This document shows positions 37,543-49,600 of a stretch of 64,000 nt of DNA, piece by piece. Position 1 is the first letter of the stretch, and each line of letters begins with the position of its first letter. The notes beneath the pieces are model-generated. The model saw nothing but the letters and a program-made list of their open reading frames with translations, did not search any database and was not told the origin of the DNA. The position numbers were made by a program, and so were the translations under genes. The DNA is from Phaseolus vulgaris. Its lineage: Eukaryota; Streptophyta; Magnoliopsida; Fabales; Fabaceae. The DNA lies in NCBI RefSeq assembly GCF_000499845.2, contig NC_023753.2, forward strand, positions 10,858,181 through 10,922,180, in the 5' to 3' direction.

Positions 37543-39232
37543 ATATGGTTAAAGTGAGGTACTTGGGTGATAATCTGACTGTGTTAACTCCTAGAGAAGG
37601 GGAACAGATGGAAGATCTTATCATGTTTAACAAAGAATGGTTTGAAAATGTTTTTGAGGTTATTGAGCCATGGTGAGATTCACACGTAGCAGGCCATAAA
37701 ATTGTTTGGGTTAGATGCTATGGGCTCCCTATATCTCTGTGGAACAAATATTACTTCTCTAAAGTGGTAGGTGAGGTAGTTTCCTTAGTGTTTATTGATA
37801 AGGCAACAAAATCATGGGATAACCTTGAGTATGCAAGACTCCAACTGCGTCTCCTTAAGTCGTGCTCTATCAGCTTAGCTAAGGGGATGAAGATCAATGG
37901 CCATGTATATAACATTTGCATTGAAGAGGAGCACCCTAATTTTGTTGAAGGTAAATGTAAGTGCACGTTTAATCACTATGCTTCATTAGGTAGTATAACG
38001 TTATCAGAGTCCTTTGTGGAGGAAACCTAGTTTTCGGAAAAGAATGTTGATGAAGATGTCAGGAAAGGGGGAGGGGAGTTGCGGTGGCCAGAGGACTCGA
38101 TGAGAGGTGGGAATGTCAACATCCCGCATAAGACAAACTTGTTGTATGTTGAGGAATTGTGTGTGCATGATAAAAATGGGCAGGAGAAAGGTGGTAGTTC
38201 TTACACAAATAAGGTAAAGGGGAAGCAGACAAAATGTGTAGGGGACTCAACTTTATGTGTCCTATATGGTCAATGTTGCATGCAAAAGCAACTTTGTCCA
38301 AGTAGCCTTGACCAATCTTCTTGTAGTTGTGGAGGCCTTTAACAGTAGCAAGTCCAATAAGAATGTGGCCCAAAGGCTGCGTAGAGGCCTATTCGGGGAG
38401 AGGTGTAGAGGCCCAATTTTGGGACGACGACCCATGTTATGTAGAGGGTGGGCACGTAGAATCAATGGTTGGTCTAGTACGTGAGGAGGGCGTATGGGCC
38501 ATTGGGAGCGAAACCGTGACAACCACTTTGAACGACAGTGAGAAAGGGAGTTCGTTCGTGGAAGCTAGCGACGATAGTGAGAATGGAGAAAATCTGTTCA
38601 TGGAAAACAGTAGTGCTATAGAGAGGGGAGAAAATATGTTTGTGGAAACCAGTAGCGCTATCGAGAATGGAGAAACACATTACACACCCATCAATAGTAG
38701 CGCGTGCTCCGCCCAGGTGGGCAACTCGCACATAGAGGAAGGTCCCCGAACCAGTCTCATTAACAAAGGCATCAGGGACGAAGTAGGTATTCAGATTCAG
38801 AGCATTGATGACCACGAAAAACAATCCTTAGTGTTCGATGATGAAGAAGATGATAAGGGGGATAATTTTGTTACCCCGCCACGACACCGACGTCAGAAGG
38901 GTTGTGGGAGTTGGGAGAATCAAGCAGGATGCCTCGGGGGAAGTCTAGAATTGGAGCGGGAAGTCTTTATGTAGGGATTTTCTCAGATTCAAGGGTTAGT
39001 ACAAATTCTAACACCTTATCTGGCGACAATATTGTTAATTGTAACAGTAGATTTCAGATTTTTGGAAATATTGATGAACCTATATATCAATTTTTGGGAG
39101 GTAGGAAAACAGTTAGGGGTCTCATGTTGTGGGTATGAGGATGATGTGGTCAAGGAAATAGAAAGAAGGGAAGCAAGAGATTTGGAGGTTATGAAAAAGT
39201 ACGAGGAGAGAAATAAGGGGAGTTTCTTATGA
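37539..39232 (+). pseudogene. LINE C ORF1b: second ORF (broken)
   Basis: Starts at 37539 in an ATGA overlap. The N-terminal domain parallels LINE B (VKVRYLGDNLTVLTPREGE, IVWVRCYGLPISLW) and is cut by an in-frame TGA at 37675 and a TAG near 38028. The middle is acidic, with about three copies of a 42-base repeat encoding ENGENLFMENSSAI-like units (38579-38670). A frameshift near 38900 joins it to the conserved tail LWELGESSRMPRG, ending in TTATGA, whose TGA overlaps the ORF2 start. Confidence 0.75.
38579..38670 (+). repeat. 42-base in-frame repeat inside LINE C ORF1b
   Basis: Units start at 38579, 38621 and (partial) 38663, with a diverged 39-base relative just before at 38540. They encode acidic Glu/Asn/Ser-rich peptide units with a conserved SSAIE. 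LINE B lacks the same expansion. Confidence 0.75.
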
Positions 39233-40492
39233 TTATTGTGAATCTGAATATAAGAGGTCTTGGGGAGGGAGGGTACTAAGGCTAAATATATGAAAAATAT
39301 TATAGCCAACGAGAGTGCGAATGTGTTGTGCTTACAAGAAACAAAAACAGTTGCGTTCTCAGAAGCTAGGTGTTTTTTGCTATTGAGGATAATAATGTGG
39401 GATGGTTACATAATGAAGGTATAAGTGGTGATGGGAGTTTGCTAATTACGTGGCATAAAGAAGCGTTTCGTTGTGATAGTCATGTGGAGGTAGGGGCTTC
39501 ATTTATATTTTTGGTAAGCATATCATATCTAAAATAAAATGTGTGGGGATCAATGTGTATGCAACGTGCAATCTGAATGACAAAGTGACCTTATGGGAGG
39601 AATTGACAACCATTAAAAATGCAAATAAGAACTTGGCATGGTGTCTTTGTGGCGATTTTAATGCTGTAAGATGTGAAAATGAAAGGAAAGCTAAAAGTGA
39701 AAGGGGCAACCAAAACAATGAGATCACTGGCTTTAACCATTTTATCGAAAGGAATTTCCTGGTGGAATTGCCAATTGTGGGTAAGAAGTATACTTGGTAC
39801 AAGGAAAATGGTACAACAAAAAGCAGACTAGATAAAGTGCTTTTGTCTGACGTTTGGTTACGGAAATGGCCAATGGACAAACAATATGTACAACCAAGAG
39901 AGGTGTTAGATCACTGTGCCATAGTGGTGAAATGTTTGGCCAAAGATTAGGGTCCTAGACCCTTCAGGACTATTGATTCTTAGCAGATGGAGTATGGATT
40001 CAAGGATATGGTGAGAGATAAGTGGAATTCTTACTTTGTTCAAGGCTAAAGCATAACGAAATTCAAAGATACAAGCTAAAAAGTATTAAGGCAGACCTCA
40101 AAGAGTGGAATAGAGATGTGTTTGAGCATCTGGACATAGAGAAGAACAGAATTATGAAGGAAATTGAGGTTTTAGATATCCAAGATGACGTCTTCGACCT
40201 CGAAGGCCACGCAAGGTTGAAGAGAATGGACCTTACAGGTCAATTGAGAGTGATCAATAAAAAGATGAAGTCTCTCTTTAGGCAGAAAGCTAGAACTAAC
40301 TGGTTTGTGCATGGAGACTCTAATTCTAAATTCTACCACTCCGTAATTAGATGGAGAAGACTTAGAAATGAGGTAAAAGGTGTCCTTGTGGGGATCAATG
40401 GTGTGAGCAACCTGAGGTTGTTCGAAGGGAAGCAAAAACTATGTTTGAGGATAGATTTGTGGCTACACATGATTTTGGGGTTTAGGGTTTAA
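39229..40492 (+). pseudogene. LINE C ORF2 fragment: endonuclease and linker
   Basis: ATG at 39229 (MIIVNLNIRGLG). Endonuclease motifs lie in several frames: LCLQETK, NVYATCNLND, LCGDFNAVRCENER, KKYTWYKENG, KSRLDKVLLS, and LDHCAI in place of the usual SDHCAI. The linker RQKARTNWFVHGDSNSKFYH follows. There are frameshifts near 39280, 39510 and 39950. The RT domain is absent because the copy ends at about 40492. Confidence 0.82.
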
Positions 40493-42215
40493 CAAAGACA
40501 ATCAAGAAAAAGGCACACAAAAAGAATCTAAGATACTTACTAAACTTTTAACAATGAAACTTTCTTTAGAAATTGTTAAAGCAAAAGGATAAAAATTCCA
40601 CAATGTTAAAATCAATTTGTCAATCAAAATGGACCCACTATTTTGAAATGTTGCTATTTTGAAAAGGTTGGAACCAATAGACTTGCACAACTTCTCTTAT
40701 TTTTTTTTTATACTATTATGGAAATGAAATGTCCATAGTTTTGATCATGCATATTTTCATAGACCTCCAAATATCACAAAAAGTTTGGGATTCAAATTAA
40801 TTGATGACTTGAAATCTTTTGTTTGGAACTTAAATCTACTTCTACTAAAACAAACTTCCAATTACTTTTAAACTTTCACAATTAAAAGCAAAGTAAGTAG
40901 AATCAAAATATAAGGACTCTTAGAACACTAAAGAACATATGACTCAAGACAAAAGAGGCAAGAACAATAAAAGACATAAAGGAACATTCAAAATGAGAAC
41001 AAAGCCATTGAATAACAATAATGCCAAATTGAAAAAAAGGAAAGTAAAGGACTGAAATTATATGTGCTTGAATGTAAAGACAAGAAATTAAAGGTGTTTG
41101 AATGTAAAGATAAGAAATTAAAGGTGTAAGAAAAGTAAAGTGCCAAATCAATTCAAAGCAAAATAAGCTCAAGAACCTAAGCTCTGATAACCACATGATG
41201 TGAGTTGATTTTTAGATGGTTCCATTTTATGGTGACACTTTTGCTTAAAGTTGGGATTTTAGCAATTTATGGTGAAACCTAAGGAAGATTCCCACTGAAC
41301 ACGAACTTAACCAAATAGTTAAGTAAGTGTGAAGGTTCACTTCACAAAGGCAAAGATGAAAAATCAATATAAAATGATGCAATGTGGAATGGAAATGGCA
41401 ATAAGGTAAGTATCAATGGTGGTCATGGCCGAACCAAATGATGAACCATTAGCATATAACAAAAGCAAAACAAAGTGTAAGAGTCCAAGATAAAGACATA
41501 TATGAAATGGAAATGAATTGAAAAGAGTGGAAGAAGAGTAGCTTATGGAGTGAATGCGAGAGTGGTTCACGTCACTTGGGGTGTGGTAGCCACCAAGATG
41601 AGTGAAGAGCCGCCACTTGAGAGTCTCACACTACTAAAGATAAGACCTAATGCTAAGAGGAAACAGGCTTCAGTAACACCTCACACAAATTGTGCAGAGT
41701 AACTTTTCTATTTAAATTCAACATTAAAAAACAAGGAGTAAGGCACCCTATTTATAGGAATGGGTGCATTGGTGGACAAGAAGGGCAAGGGTAGGGTGGT
41801 AAATGTGTGAGGGGGTTGCCTTTAGGGTTTGACTAATTCAAAACTGCACCCTAGTCTTGTTCTTCTAGAAACTAGGTCAAATTTCCTTCCTAAAACACTA
41901 GAAACAAGCTAAAATGATAACTACACCCCCTATTATGCTATAGGCACCTATTCTAGCCTATCTTGCTATTTTGGACCCCAAAATGAGCCCAAATTACTTA
42001 CATAACTTTTCTCTTGTGGAAAGGCCAAAAGGAAGAACTTCTGATATTCTGGTTTATAGCTTGTTCTTCTTCTGCTGATGCTTTCTCGAGGTTTGGTGGA
42101 CCCGACTTTGTATACTGAGATGATTGACCTTTTTGTGAATTGTTTGTTGTGTCCTTAGTCCTCTACTGATTGTTGTGGTTTGTATCACTAGACAATGGTG
42201 GTTCATTGTCCAACA
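40493..42215 (-). mobile_element. LTR retrotransposon fragment: 5' LTR, PBS and leader
   Basis: On the minus strand an LTR starts TGTTGGACAATG at 42215 and runs to about 41200. It contains a strong TATA box (CCTATAAATAGGG, 41746-41760). Directly after it comes TGGTTATCAGAGC (41181-41193), the initiator-tRNA-Met primer-binding site TGGTATCAGAGC with one inserted T. About 700 bases of non-coding leader follow before truncation at LINE C. No gag or pol remains, so the superfamily cannot be decided. The LTR start lies one base from the oligo(T) end of LINE D. Confidence 0.75.
41181..41193 (-). promoter_or_regulatory. primer-binding site (initiator tRNA-Met)
   Basis: TGGTTATCAGAGC on the minus strand differs from the standard plant Met-tRNA PBS by a single inserted T, immediately after the LTR 3' end. 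Confidence 0.7.
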
Positions 42216-42216
42216 C

Positions 42217-44445
42217 TTTTTTTTAATCAACAATAAAAATTTAATAAATAGGAGTACTCAGGGTACTCCAACCCATGTACAAAAATCCCCTATGCTAGAG
42301 AAATGAGGTTTCCAGATAAAAATGACCAAAACATAGCCATATTCTACCCATATAATTCTAATAAGCTTAAACATCTTTAAAAACATCTAGATATCAATAC
42401 ATAAATCAAGCTATCTATAAAAAAATCCAGCAATCCAATTCCAGAATATAAGCATGTCAACTCTAAAGAAAGACTTTGCCTCCTTGCTATCTACTGCAGT
42501 TTCCCAAGCACCCATTATGACTATAGTTGTAGCCCAAGGAAATTCCTCTCATGCAAACCGAGAATCCAGCAAAAAAAGTAGAGAAAATGTGTTAATCATC
42601 AATGTAGTGATTTTAAACTTTCATATACATTAATACACCAATCAGAATAAGAGAAATTTGACTTTGGAAATTTATAACTTACCCATGCCCACGCTTTTAC
42701 TTGGACCAAAGCAATTTTTTTAACAGGATCCACCATTGCATTATTGAAAATTATCCTATTCCTATGGTTCCAAATTCCTCAAATAATGGAAATCCACATA
42801 CATTTCCAGACACAATTTCCCAAGTAGTTTAAACCTGTAAAACCTATTTGTTTGTTGAGTAACATTATCACAATGTACAAAAGTTCTACCAGCCCAAGCA
42901 TCAGAGATATACCACACTTTAGAAGTCACTTTATATGTGAAAAAAAGATGATTTACTGTTTCAAGCTCAGACCACACATGGCACACATCCCCTCTCCAAC
43001 CTTAATTCCTCTATGTATTAAATTATCATATGTTGCAATTTTACCAATTAAAACACGTCAGGCAAAGTAATGTGCTTATGGAAGAGCTTTTAGGCTAAAA
43101 AAAGAATCAAAATTGAATGCAGAGAATGAATGTGGCTGCAAAATATTTTGGTGGCAAAGAATTTTATAAGCTGAGTTAACAATAAAAGAATTTGAGGTAT
43201 CACCTACCCACATCCACTCATCATTTTTACAAGCATATATTTTAATAGTCTTCAATTCATCCATAAATTCATTTATAATTTCAGTTTCCCATTAAAACTA
43301 CTATTTTCTCCATTCTATTTGCCATACCCATTGGTTTTCATGTCATACCCTACAGAACCTTCTTTAAGCACTGAGTTTTAAAAAATTATGGGATTTCTAT
43401 TTTTCAGAGTATCATTTCCTATCCAATAATCTGTCCAAAACAGAATATTACTCCCTGCACCGACCTTCCACCTTCTCTGGTTATCAAACTAACAATTTGA
43501 GTTTCCTCCACACACCTTCTTGATATCTCTCCACCACCAAGATTTAGTATTTGACACAACACTATCATCCAACCCTCTCCAAGAACCATATTAAGATTAC
43601 GGGTGGCAAAGCGGCCCGCCCGCCCCGCATAGGCCCGCGGGCTGGCTTGCATTTTTGTTTTGAAACATGGAGGAGAAGTGGAGGCAGCAACGGTGCGGTA
43701 GCAGTGATGTGCGGCAACAACAGTGTGCAGTAGCGCGACAGTTGCAGGCGAAGCCGCACGGAGTTGCAAGTGGAGCGAGCGAAGTCGCAGGTGGAGCGAG
43801 CGACGACACTGCAACAGAGAGTGCGTCGTGTACATTTTTTGGAACAACATAGTTGCGTTGTGTTTTGAGTGAAAACCTAATTTTCTTTCACTCAAAGTTG
43901 CATCTCTTCCACGGACCATTGCTGCCAAGTCAATTTTTTTTTTTTTTAGCGAGCTAGCAGGCCAGCCCGCCTTGCCCCACTGCTGGCCCATCCCACTTTG
44001 CCACCCCTAATTTAGATTCCAATACCGGTTTCCAAAGTCCTTATTTTTCACAACCAAGTCCCCATTATCATTTCCCAAGAAGAACAATATTAAACAAATT
44101 TACATCCTTAATTCATAGTCCTCCTTCCGATTTGGATTGACATAGGAAGTCCCACTTGATCCAGGCTATCTTCCTTTTATCACTTCCCCATCCCCATAAA
44201 AAATCCCTTTGTAATCTTGTGATTAATTTCGCAACTGCCATAGACATTTTGAACAGAGATAAGTAATATAAAGCGACAGCTGAAACATGACAGATTTTAT
44301 CAAAATAACTCTTCCAGCAAAATATAAATGTTTTCCATTCCAACTAGAAAGCTTAGTTTTAATATTTGATTTCATGTCTTTCCAAAACACTTTTTTTCCT
44401 ATTATTATCTCCCACAAGACATTGTCCTGCACTTGATAATTCAAG
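42217..44445 (-). mobile_element. LINE D: 5'-truncated L1-type LINE with nested hAT MITE
   Basis: Minus-strand remnant of the ORF2 C-terminal half. Seen are KLSSWNGKHLYFAGRVILIK, RLQRDFLWGWGSDKRKIAW, WWWRDIKKVCGG and a zf-RVT-like segment (CHVWSELETVNHLFFTYKV, lacking one usual cysteine). A 3' UTR and oligo(A) end follow (plus-strand T8 at 42217-42224). All frames are broken. A 412-bp hAT MITE interrupts the LESKYGSW segment. The 5' truncation at about 44445 abuts another LINE piece in the opposite orientation. Confidence 0.83.
43598..44009. mobile_element. hAT-type MITE nested in LINE D
   Basis: 412 bases, flanked by an 8-bp target-site duplication ATTAAGAT (43590-43597) / ATTTAGAT (44010-44017) with one mismatch. 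Terminal inverted repeats are TACGGGTGGCAA on the left and, on the minus strand, TAGGGGTGGCAA on the right, extended by GC-rich GCGGCCCGCC / GCGGGCTGGCC subterminal blocks. Removing it restores the LINE reading VLESKYGSW. The interior has repeated GGAGCGAGCGA motifs and no transposase. An 8-bp duplication plus this terminus is diagnostic of hAT. Confidence 0.9.
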
Positions 44446-44900
44446 TGACGTTAATCTGCCGACGAGGGAGCATTAGAGTTGGAATCCAGCGGCTTGCTCT
44501 CTGTGCAATTGGGGGTATGGCAGCAAGCCTACTGTGGAGGGGTTGCAAGCCAAGTTTAGACTATGGTATCTTACAGTATAGGAGATTGGGAACAACCATT
44601 TTTTCTATCTTCTATTGTCTATTTATATCAATACTACAATCCCTCTTTAGGAATTTGTTTGACTTGGCTCTATGCAGGTTAATTGCTAGGAAATTTAGTG
44701 GCTGCTGGTGTTTTTTTTTATGCAGAACCATCTGTTTGCTAAGTTGTGTTAAGCTTTTCTAAGTCGTGGTAGATTTGTTCCCGTATGGCGTGGAAGAATG
44801 TTTTTTGGTTTGACTAGGAGAAAACGTTTTGGTTATCGTATAAGAGTTTGAACACTATAAAGTCTTCATTAAATTCAATTATTCTTTGTTATAAAAAAAT
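44446..44900 (+). mobile_element. LINE H: 3' UTR fragment
   Basis: The end (TATAAGAGTTTGAACACT, then TTCTTTGTTATAAAAAAA) matches, in order, the reverse complement of the LINE B 3' terminus (TATAAGGGTTTGAAATG, then TTCTTTGCTAATAAAAAAAA). It is therefore a plus-strand LINE tail with A7 at about 44891-44897. A 109-codon open frame here has no family resemblance and is not called as a gene. Confidence 0.55.
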
Positions 44901-45925
44901 TGGAAAAACTAAATCTGTATGGAAAATCTCATATTCCACATACTGATATATATAATGAATGTGCAGTCATCATATTTTTGAAAATTTAGAATATATATAT
45001 ATATTTTAGAATATTTGAAAGATGTTTTAATTCATATATAAAATATTAAAAATTTAAATAAATCTTATTTAAAAAATTACGAGAAAATATATATATTTAA
45101 AATTTGTCCAACATAACATATAAAATAACTATCAACACAACACTGCATCCTAAAAGGCGGAAGCCTTAAATTTTCATTTCTCGCAAAAATCTGTATTTGC
45201 ACCTGAAACAAAGCCCCACCCCACGACACTAACGCATTAGTAACATGTATATGATCATTTGAAATGTTATTGATCGAAACTTAACATTATAAAAACATTT
45301 GATTTTGATAACGTGTGGAATAAGGATTTGTTCGAAATTGGAGTTTGGTTTGGTGTGAAAGAATTATCCGAAAAAAGAAAAATGGAGAGGAAAGTGGTAG
45401 AGTATATAAAGACGAAATGAGATGAGTGGGTTTGATAGTCACGGACGAGTGATTCCCATATGAGGAGGCAAATGACATGAGGTGCGACAAAAGTGTCACA
45501 ATATCTTTACTAATAATTACAATAACGAACATTTCAGAGACTATACTGTCTCTGTTGGATGCAGAGCACTGTGCCCAGCCATCACACCTTTATTCATTTA
45601 CTTAACGCCATAAAGATCTTTCACCAAATGAATAATGACGTGAGACCTAACCCTAATTGTGAGCAACCACGGCACTGCCCTACAGTGCATGCTAACATGC
45701 AAACAGTTCAGAGAGAGAAGAACTCCATAAGAATGTGAGTTTCAAAAGTGGTCAACATGCTCAGGAATATTTCAAAATGATAGGCTAAAAAGGCTCATCT
45801 TTAAGCAAAGGAATGTCAACAAAAGCACATCAAAATGTGAACGGCGTTTATCAAGTTTTGTAGTGCTGCTAATGGAGTTAGTAACCATTTTTTTTAATTA
45901 ATAATATTGTTAAATAAGTATTTTC

Positions 45926-45957
<32 letters not shown>

Positions 45958-46690
45958 GATATAAGCACATGTCTCTTTTTTAAAAAAAGAAAGTAGTTTG
46001 GTGTCTGATAAATAATAATTTAAATGTAAAAAATCGTAATTATATTTTTGATTTGTATGCTGTCATGCACGTTTATACTAGTCTTGGTATCTTATGTGAT
46101 GGTCTTTTAATAAGATTTTTCTTGAAAAGTAAGGAATTAGGTGTATGAAATACAAAATTGGTACTGCTTTATTTTTAAGTTTTGTGTAGCTGTAGTGGGT
46201 ATGGTATATGTTAATTATAGCTAGAAAACAATGGTGAAATTGAAAGGAAACCAGGGTTTGTCGTTTCCATTGGAATATATCGAATACGTGAAGATGCTGA
46301 GCAAGAGAGTCAGCATCCTCGTCTGTTGAGCATTGTGCACAACCTGGCTGGCTTTACCGTATTTACTTTTCTATCTCAAACTAAACTTTATCATGAAATT
46401 CAATGAAACAGTAAATTTATTCAGATGTCTATCACTGTCAAAGTGAGAGAGTACTGAAGAGAAAGGGATCGATGTACTCAAGAAAAACATAAGAGTTGCA
46501 ATTTATAGAATCGAAATCATAGTTAATAGACCAATTAGACTTCTTTTCATAACAAAATAACCTTAAAGCAGTTTTAAATAAGTTCATACATACGTAACAA
46601 GCTATTTCTTTAATGTTTTTTCATTGTGCCTAATCTTTTCCTTATTACAACGTTGACTTTCCAAAATGATGATTTGGCTATGCTGCTGCC
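44901..46690. other. spacer downstream of the IDD gene
   Basis: AT-rich, with an (AT)n tract at 45926-45951 and a more complex patch at 45120-45760 in which I recognise no gene. The last few hundred bases are the 3' flank of the minus-strand IDD gene. Confidence 0.5.
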
Positions 46691-46696
46691 TTCAGG

Positions 46697-49600
46697 TCAG
46701 GGTCCAAAGAACTCAGTACCCATGACACGTTGTTGTTGTTGTAGTTGTTCTCTCTGTGAAAATCCACCATTCATATTTCTAACCATTCCTCCAACACCCA
46801 AAAAGTCTAAGGTCAACTTATCAGAACCTCCAAAGTTTACATTATTAAGATTCTGGGGCAACTTATGGTTGGACTCGTCGACGTTGTGAAACCCAGAAAG
46901 GTTGTTTTCATTCCCTTGCATGTTCCTAAACAAGGACGTGTTTCCATTAGCAATAGAGTTCATCAACCCTTGAAGATTGTGGTGGTGGTGGTGACCATTT
47001 TCAGCTTTGGAACCATTGCTAGACATTCCTCTAAGTAAAGAAGAACCGCTGGTGGTTGTGGTTGAACCCATTTGAGAGGCTTTTTGAAGCAACACAGTGG
47101 CAGACATATGAGGGGATGATACGTTTTCTATTGAATCACCAAAGAGCGAAGAAAAACTTGAACCCACATGATCACTTACTGCAGGGTTGTTATTAACAAA
47201 GAGTGGTGGTGGTGTTGTTCCTTGGTCACTACCACTTATGTTGTTGAATTGATCAGGGATAATGGTGCTAGTGCTATTGCTACTTGGGAAGAAGCTGAGG
47301 TTGAAGAGATTGGAATTAGGAGCAGCAACTGATGAAGAATTGGAGTTGTTAGTGTTGCCATCAAGAGCAGTGAGCTGCATTAGGCCATGTAGTTGCTTGT
47401 TTGAGAATAGTTGTCCTTGTTGTGATTGGTGTTCTTCAAATAATGTTTGATTGGTGTTGTTATTCATGAAGAAAGCTGAGGAAGGCATTGATTGTGGTGA
47501 GTGTCCAAATGAAGACTGATTTAGAGGTGGAATCAAGTGCTCAAACTTAAGAGCTGCACCAATGTTAGTGACTGTTTGGTTCTGATTTTGAACTTGGGAA
47601 AGTTGGGTACCCACTTGGGATAGGGTTAAACTAGTGTGGTTTGTGCCAAACAAATGAGTTCCCAAAGGATTTGAGCTACTGGGGTATCTTGCACTCTCAT
47701 GTGCTAATGCATCACAGAACGCCCTATGAGTGATGAAACTGTCACGCCTGCATCAAAAATATAATAAAAGGTATACATAAATTGACCACATCTTCCATTA
47801 TAGAAACTGACAAAGGTGAATTTATTACGTCGAGTATTAAGTAAGACTTAAAATTATATTATTAGTATGCTCCAGTAAGAATACAATATAATAATCAAAA
47901 TGTTCCTAATCAGCTCAATAACAACTATTATGCCACCACATCAACACATAAAATTCTTGAACCAAACCATATATTAATTTTAATAACGTATATAGGTAAC
48001 CTAACACCGTCCAACCTAAAGAATTTTGGAACTGTAGAAGTTCAAGATATATATATATATATATATATATATATCAATTATTTAACCAACCAATTCCAAA
48101 GGTATAGTCAAATATAAAATAAAAAATAAAATAGGAAATGTTTTTTTCTTTGTAATTGGAACTGCAATTTTGAAAATAAAACTCTAATGGAAACAGAGGG
48201 CCCAGGGGATCATTATACCAAAAGATGATACACACAAGAAATCCAAATCTAACTGCCACTTTAAGGTCTCTCATTAATCAATAAAAGAGAATTATTTTCA
48301 GCTTCTGATGAAAGTCAATTATCATAAGACCAAAGATGGGGCCAGTTCAATAAATGCAAACAACCTCAATACTTGTCTATTTTCTACGACGAGAATTCAT
48401 TTCAAAGCAATGGTAGAATACAAAAATTGCTGATATAGAAGTGGCGAATTAATGGTGAGAATTTGTTTAGCAATGAATAAAGAAATAATGGGAAGTGGTG
48501 ACAATTATGCAGCTCGGACCCATTGCAAGAAGATAAGTGTATTTATATATGAACCGAGCCAAGCCGAAAGAGAACAAAAGCCAGCATCTCCAACTCATGT
48601 GAGAACAAACCCAGTATCACTATGCCTGTTGCCTTTGCAGAGTTGCTTAACTGCACGTGAATGGGAATAAGGGTGGGGGCACAGTTCCCGAGGACCAAAG
48701 TTGAACTTGCTTGTTTTTTCTTCCCAAAGCATGTCAATTTTGGTACCCCATTTCAACAGTCTACTCACGTGCGAGCAGTCTCCTGCCATGCCTCCACTAA
48801 CACCCAAGGAAATGAATGGAGAAAGCTCTAGTTCACATTTAACTTCTGTTTCGACTATTTACTCAATTTTTTCAAACTAGCGACACCTTCTTAGGTTGCG
48901 TTTAGAAATGCTTATAATAAAAATGCATCAAGCTTAAAAGCTTTTACTAGTGTGAAAAATTCAAAACCCACCAAAGAGTATGAGAAACCCTAATTTTTCA
49001 TAAACTGGATGGTGTGTGTGTATTATATACACATTTGAAGAATGTATAAAGTGCAGTGGAAACTAAGATAAAATGGGTTGTTACCTAGAGAAGAGAGTGC
49101 CACAGTCACATCTGTACTCTCTAGTGCCACAAGTCTTTGAATGTGCTTTCCAATCAGATTGAACAGCATATTTCTTTGAGCACTTTTCACACTTCCACTT
49201 CTTCTCACCATGCTTGCGAGAGTAGTGCTTCTTGATTCCAGTGAGGTCTCCCAAAGCCCTTGAAGGATCATGATGGACGCAGGTGGGCTCGGGACAAAGA
49301 TAAACCTTTCTTTTTTGCTCTTTTGTACTCTTCTGCTTTAGCTTCCAAGGAAGGTTGTGTCCTCTTCTGTGAAGCTGTAGGTTTTGCTCCCTTTGAAATC
49401 CTTTATTGCACACCTCACATATAAACCTGTTTGTTGCCATTAGGGTCTTGGGAGATAGTTTTATCACCTCCGCGTCTGGATCTTTTACCCCCACAAAAAT
49501 GACAAACAACAAATTATTAAAAAACTCTCATGCTTCAATCACTTGCTCAAATTGAATACGCACAAGAAACAGAAGAATAATCTTTCTTTTTTGACCTTGT

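Larger units (their letters stand above)
36918..40492 (+). mobile_element. LINE C: 3'-truncated copy of the RRM-type LINE
   Basis: Plus-strand relative of LINE B, covering ORF1a, ORF1b and the endonuclease plus linker of ORF2. It stops inside the linker region at about 40492, where an LTR-retrotransposon fragment begins in the opposite orientation. By eye, encoded proteins are roughly 55-65% identical to LINE B, so the two copies are old relatives, not a recent duplication. Confidence 0.85.

Noticed and set aside
43551..43991. Several Ala/Arg/Pro-rich open frames on both strands
   Set aside because: All lie within the GC-rich non-coding interior of the hAT MITE.
44433..44762. 109-codon plus-strand frame
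   Set aside because: The region matches a LINE 3' UTR tail, so the frame is taken as chance.
42217..44900. Twin-priming inversion linking LINE D and LINE H as one insertion
   Set aside because: Both pieces carry their own poly(A) end, whereas twin priming leaves only one.
48450..48800. Small gene inside IDD intron 2
   Set aside because: The GC is slightly higher than its surroundings, but there is no conserved frame or RNA fold that I can support.
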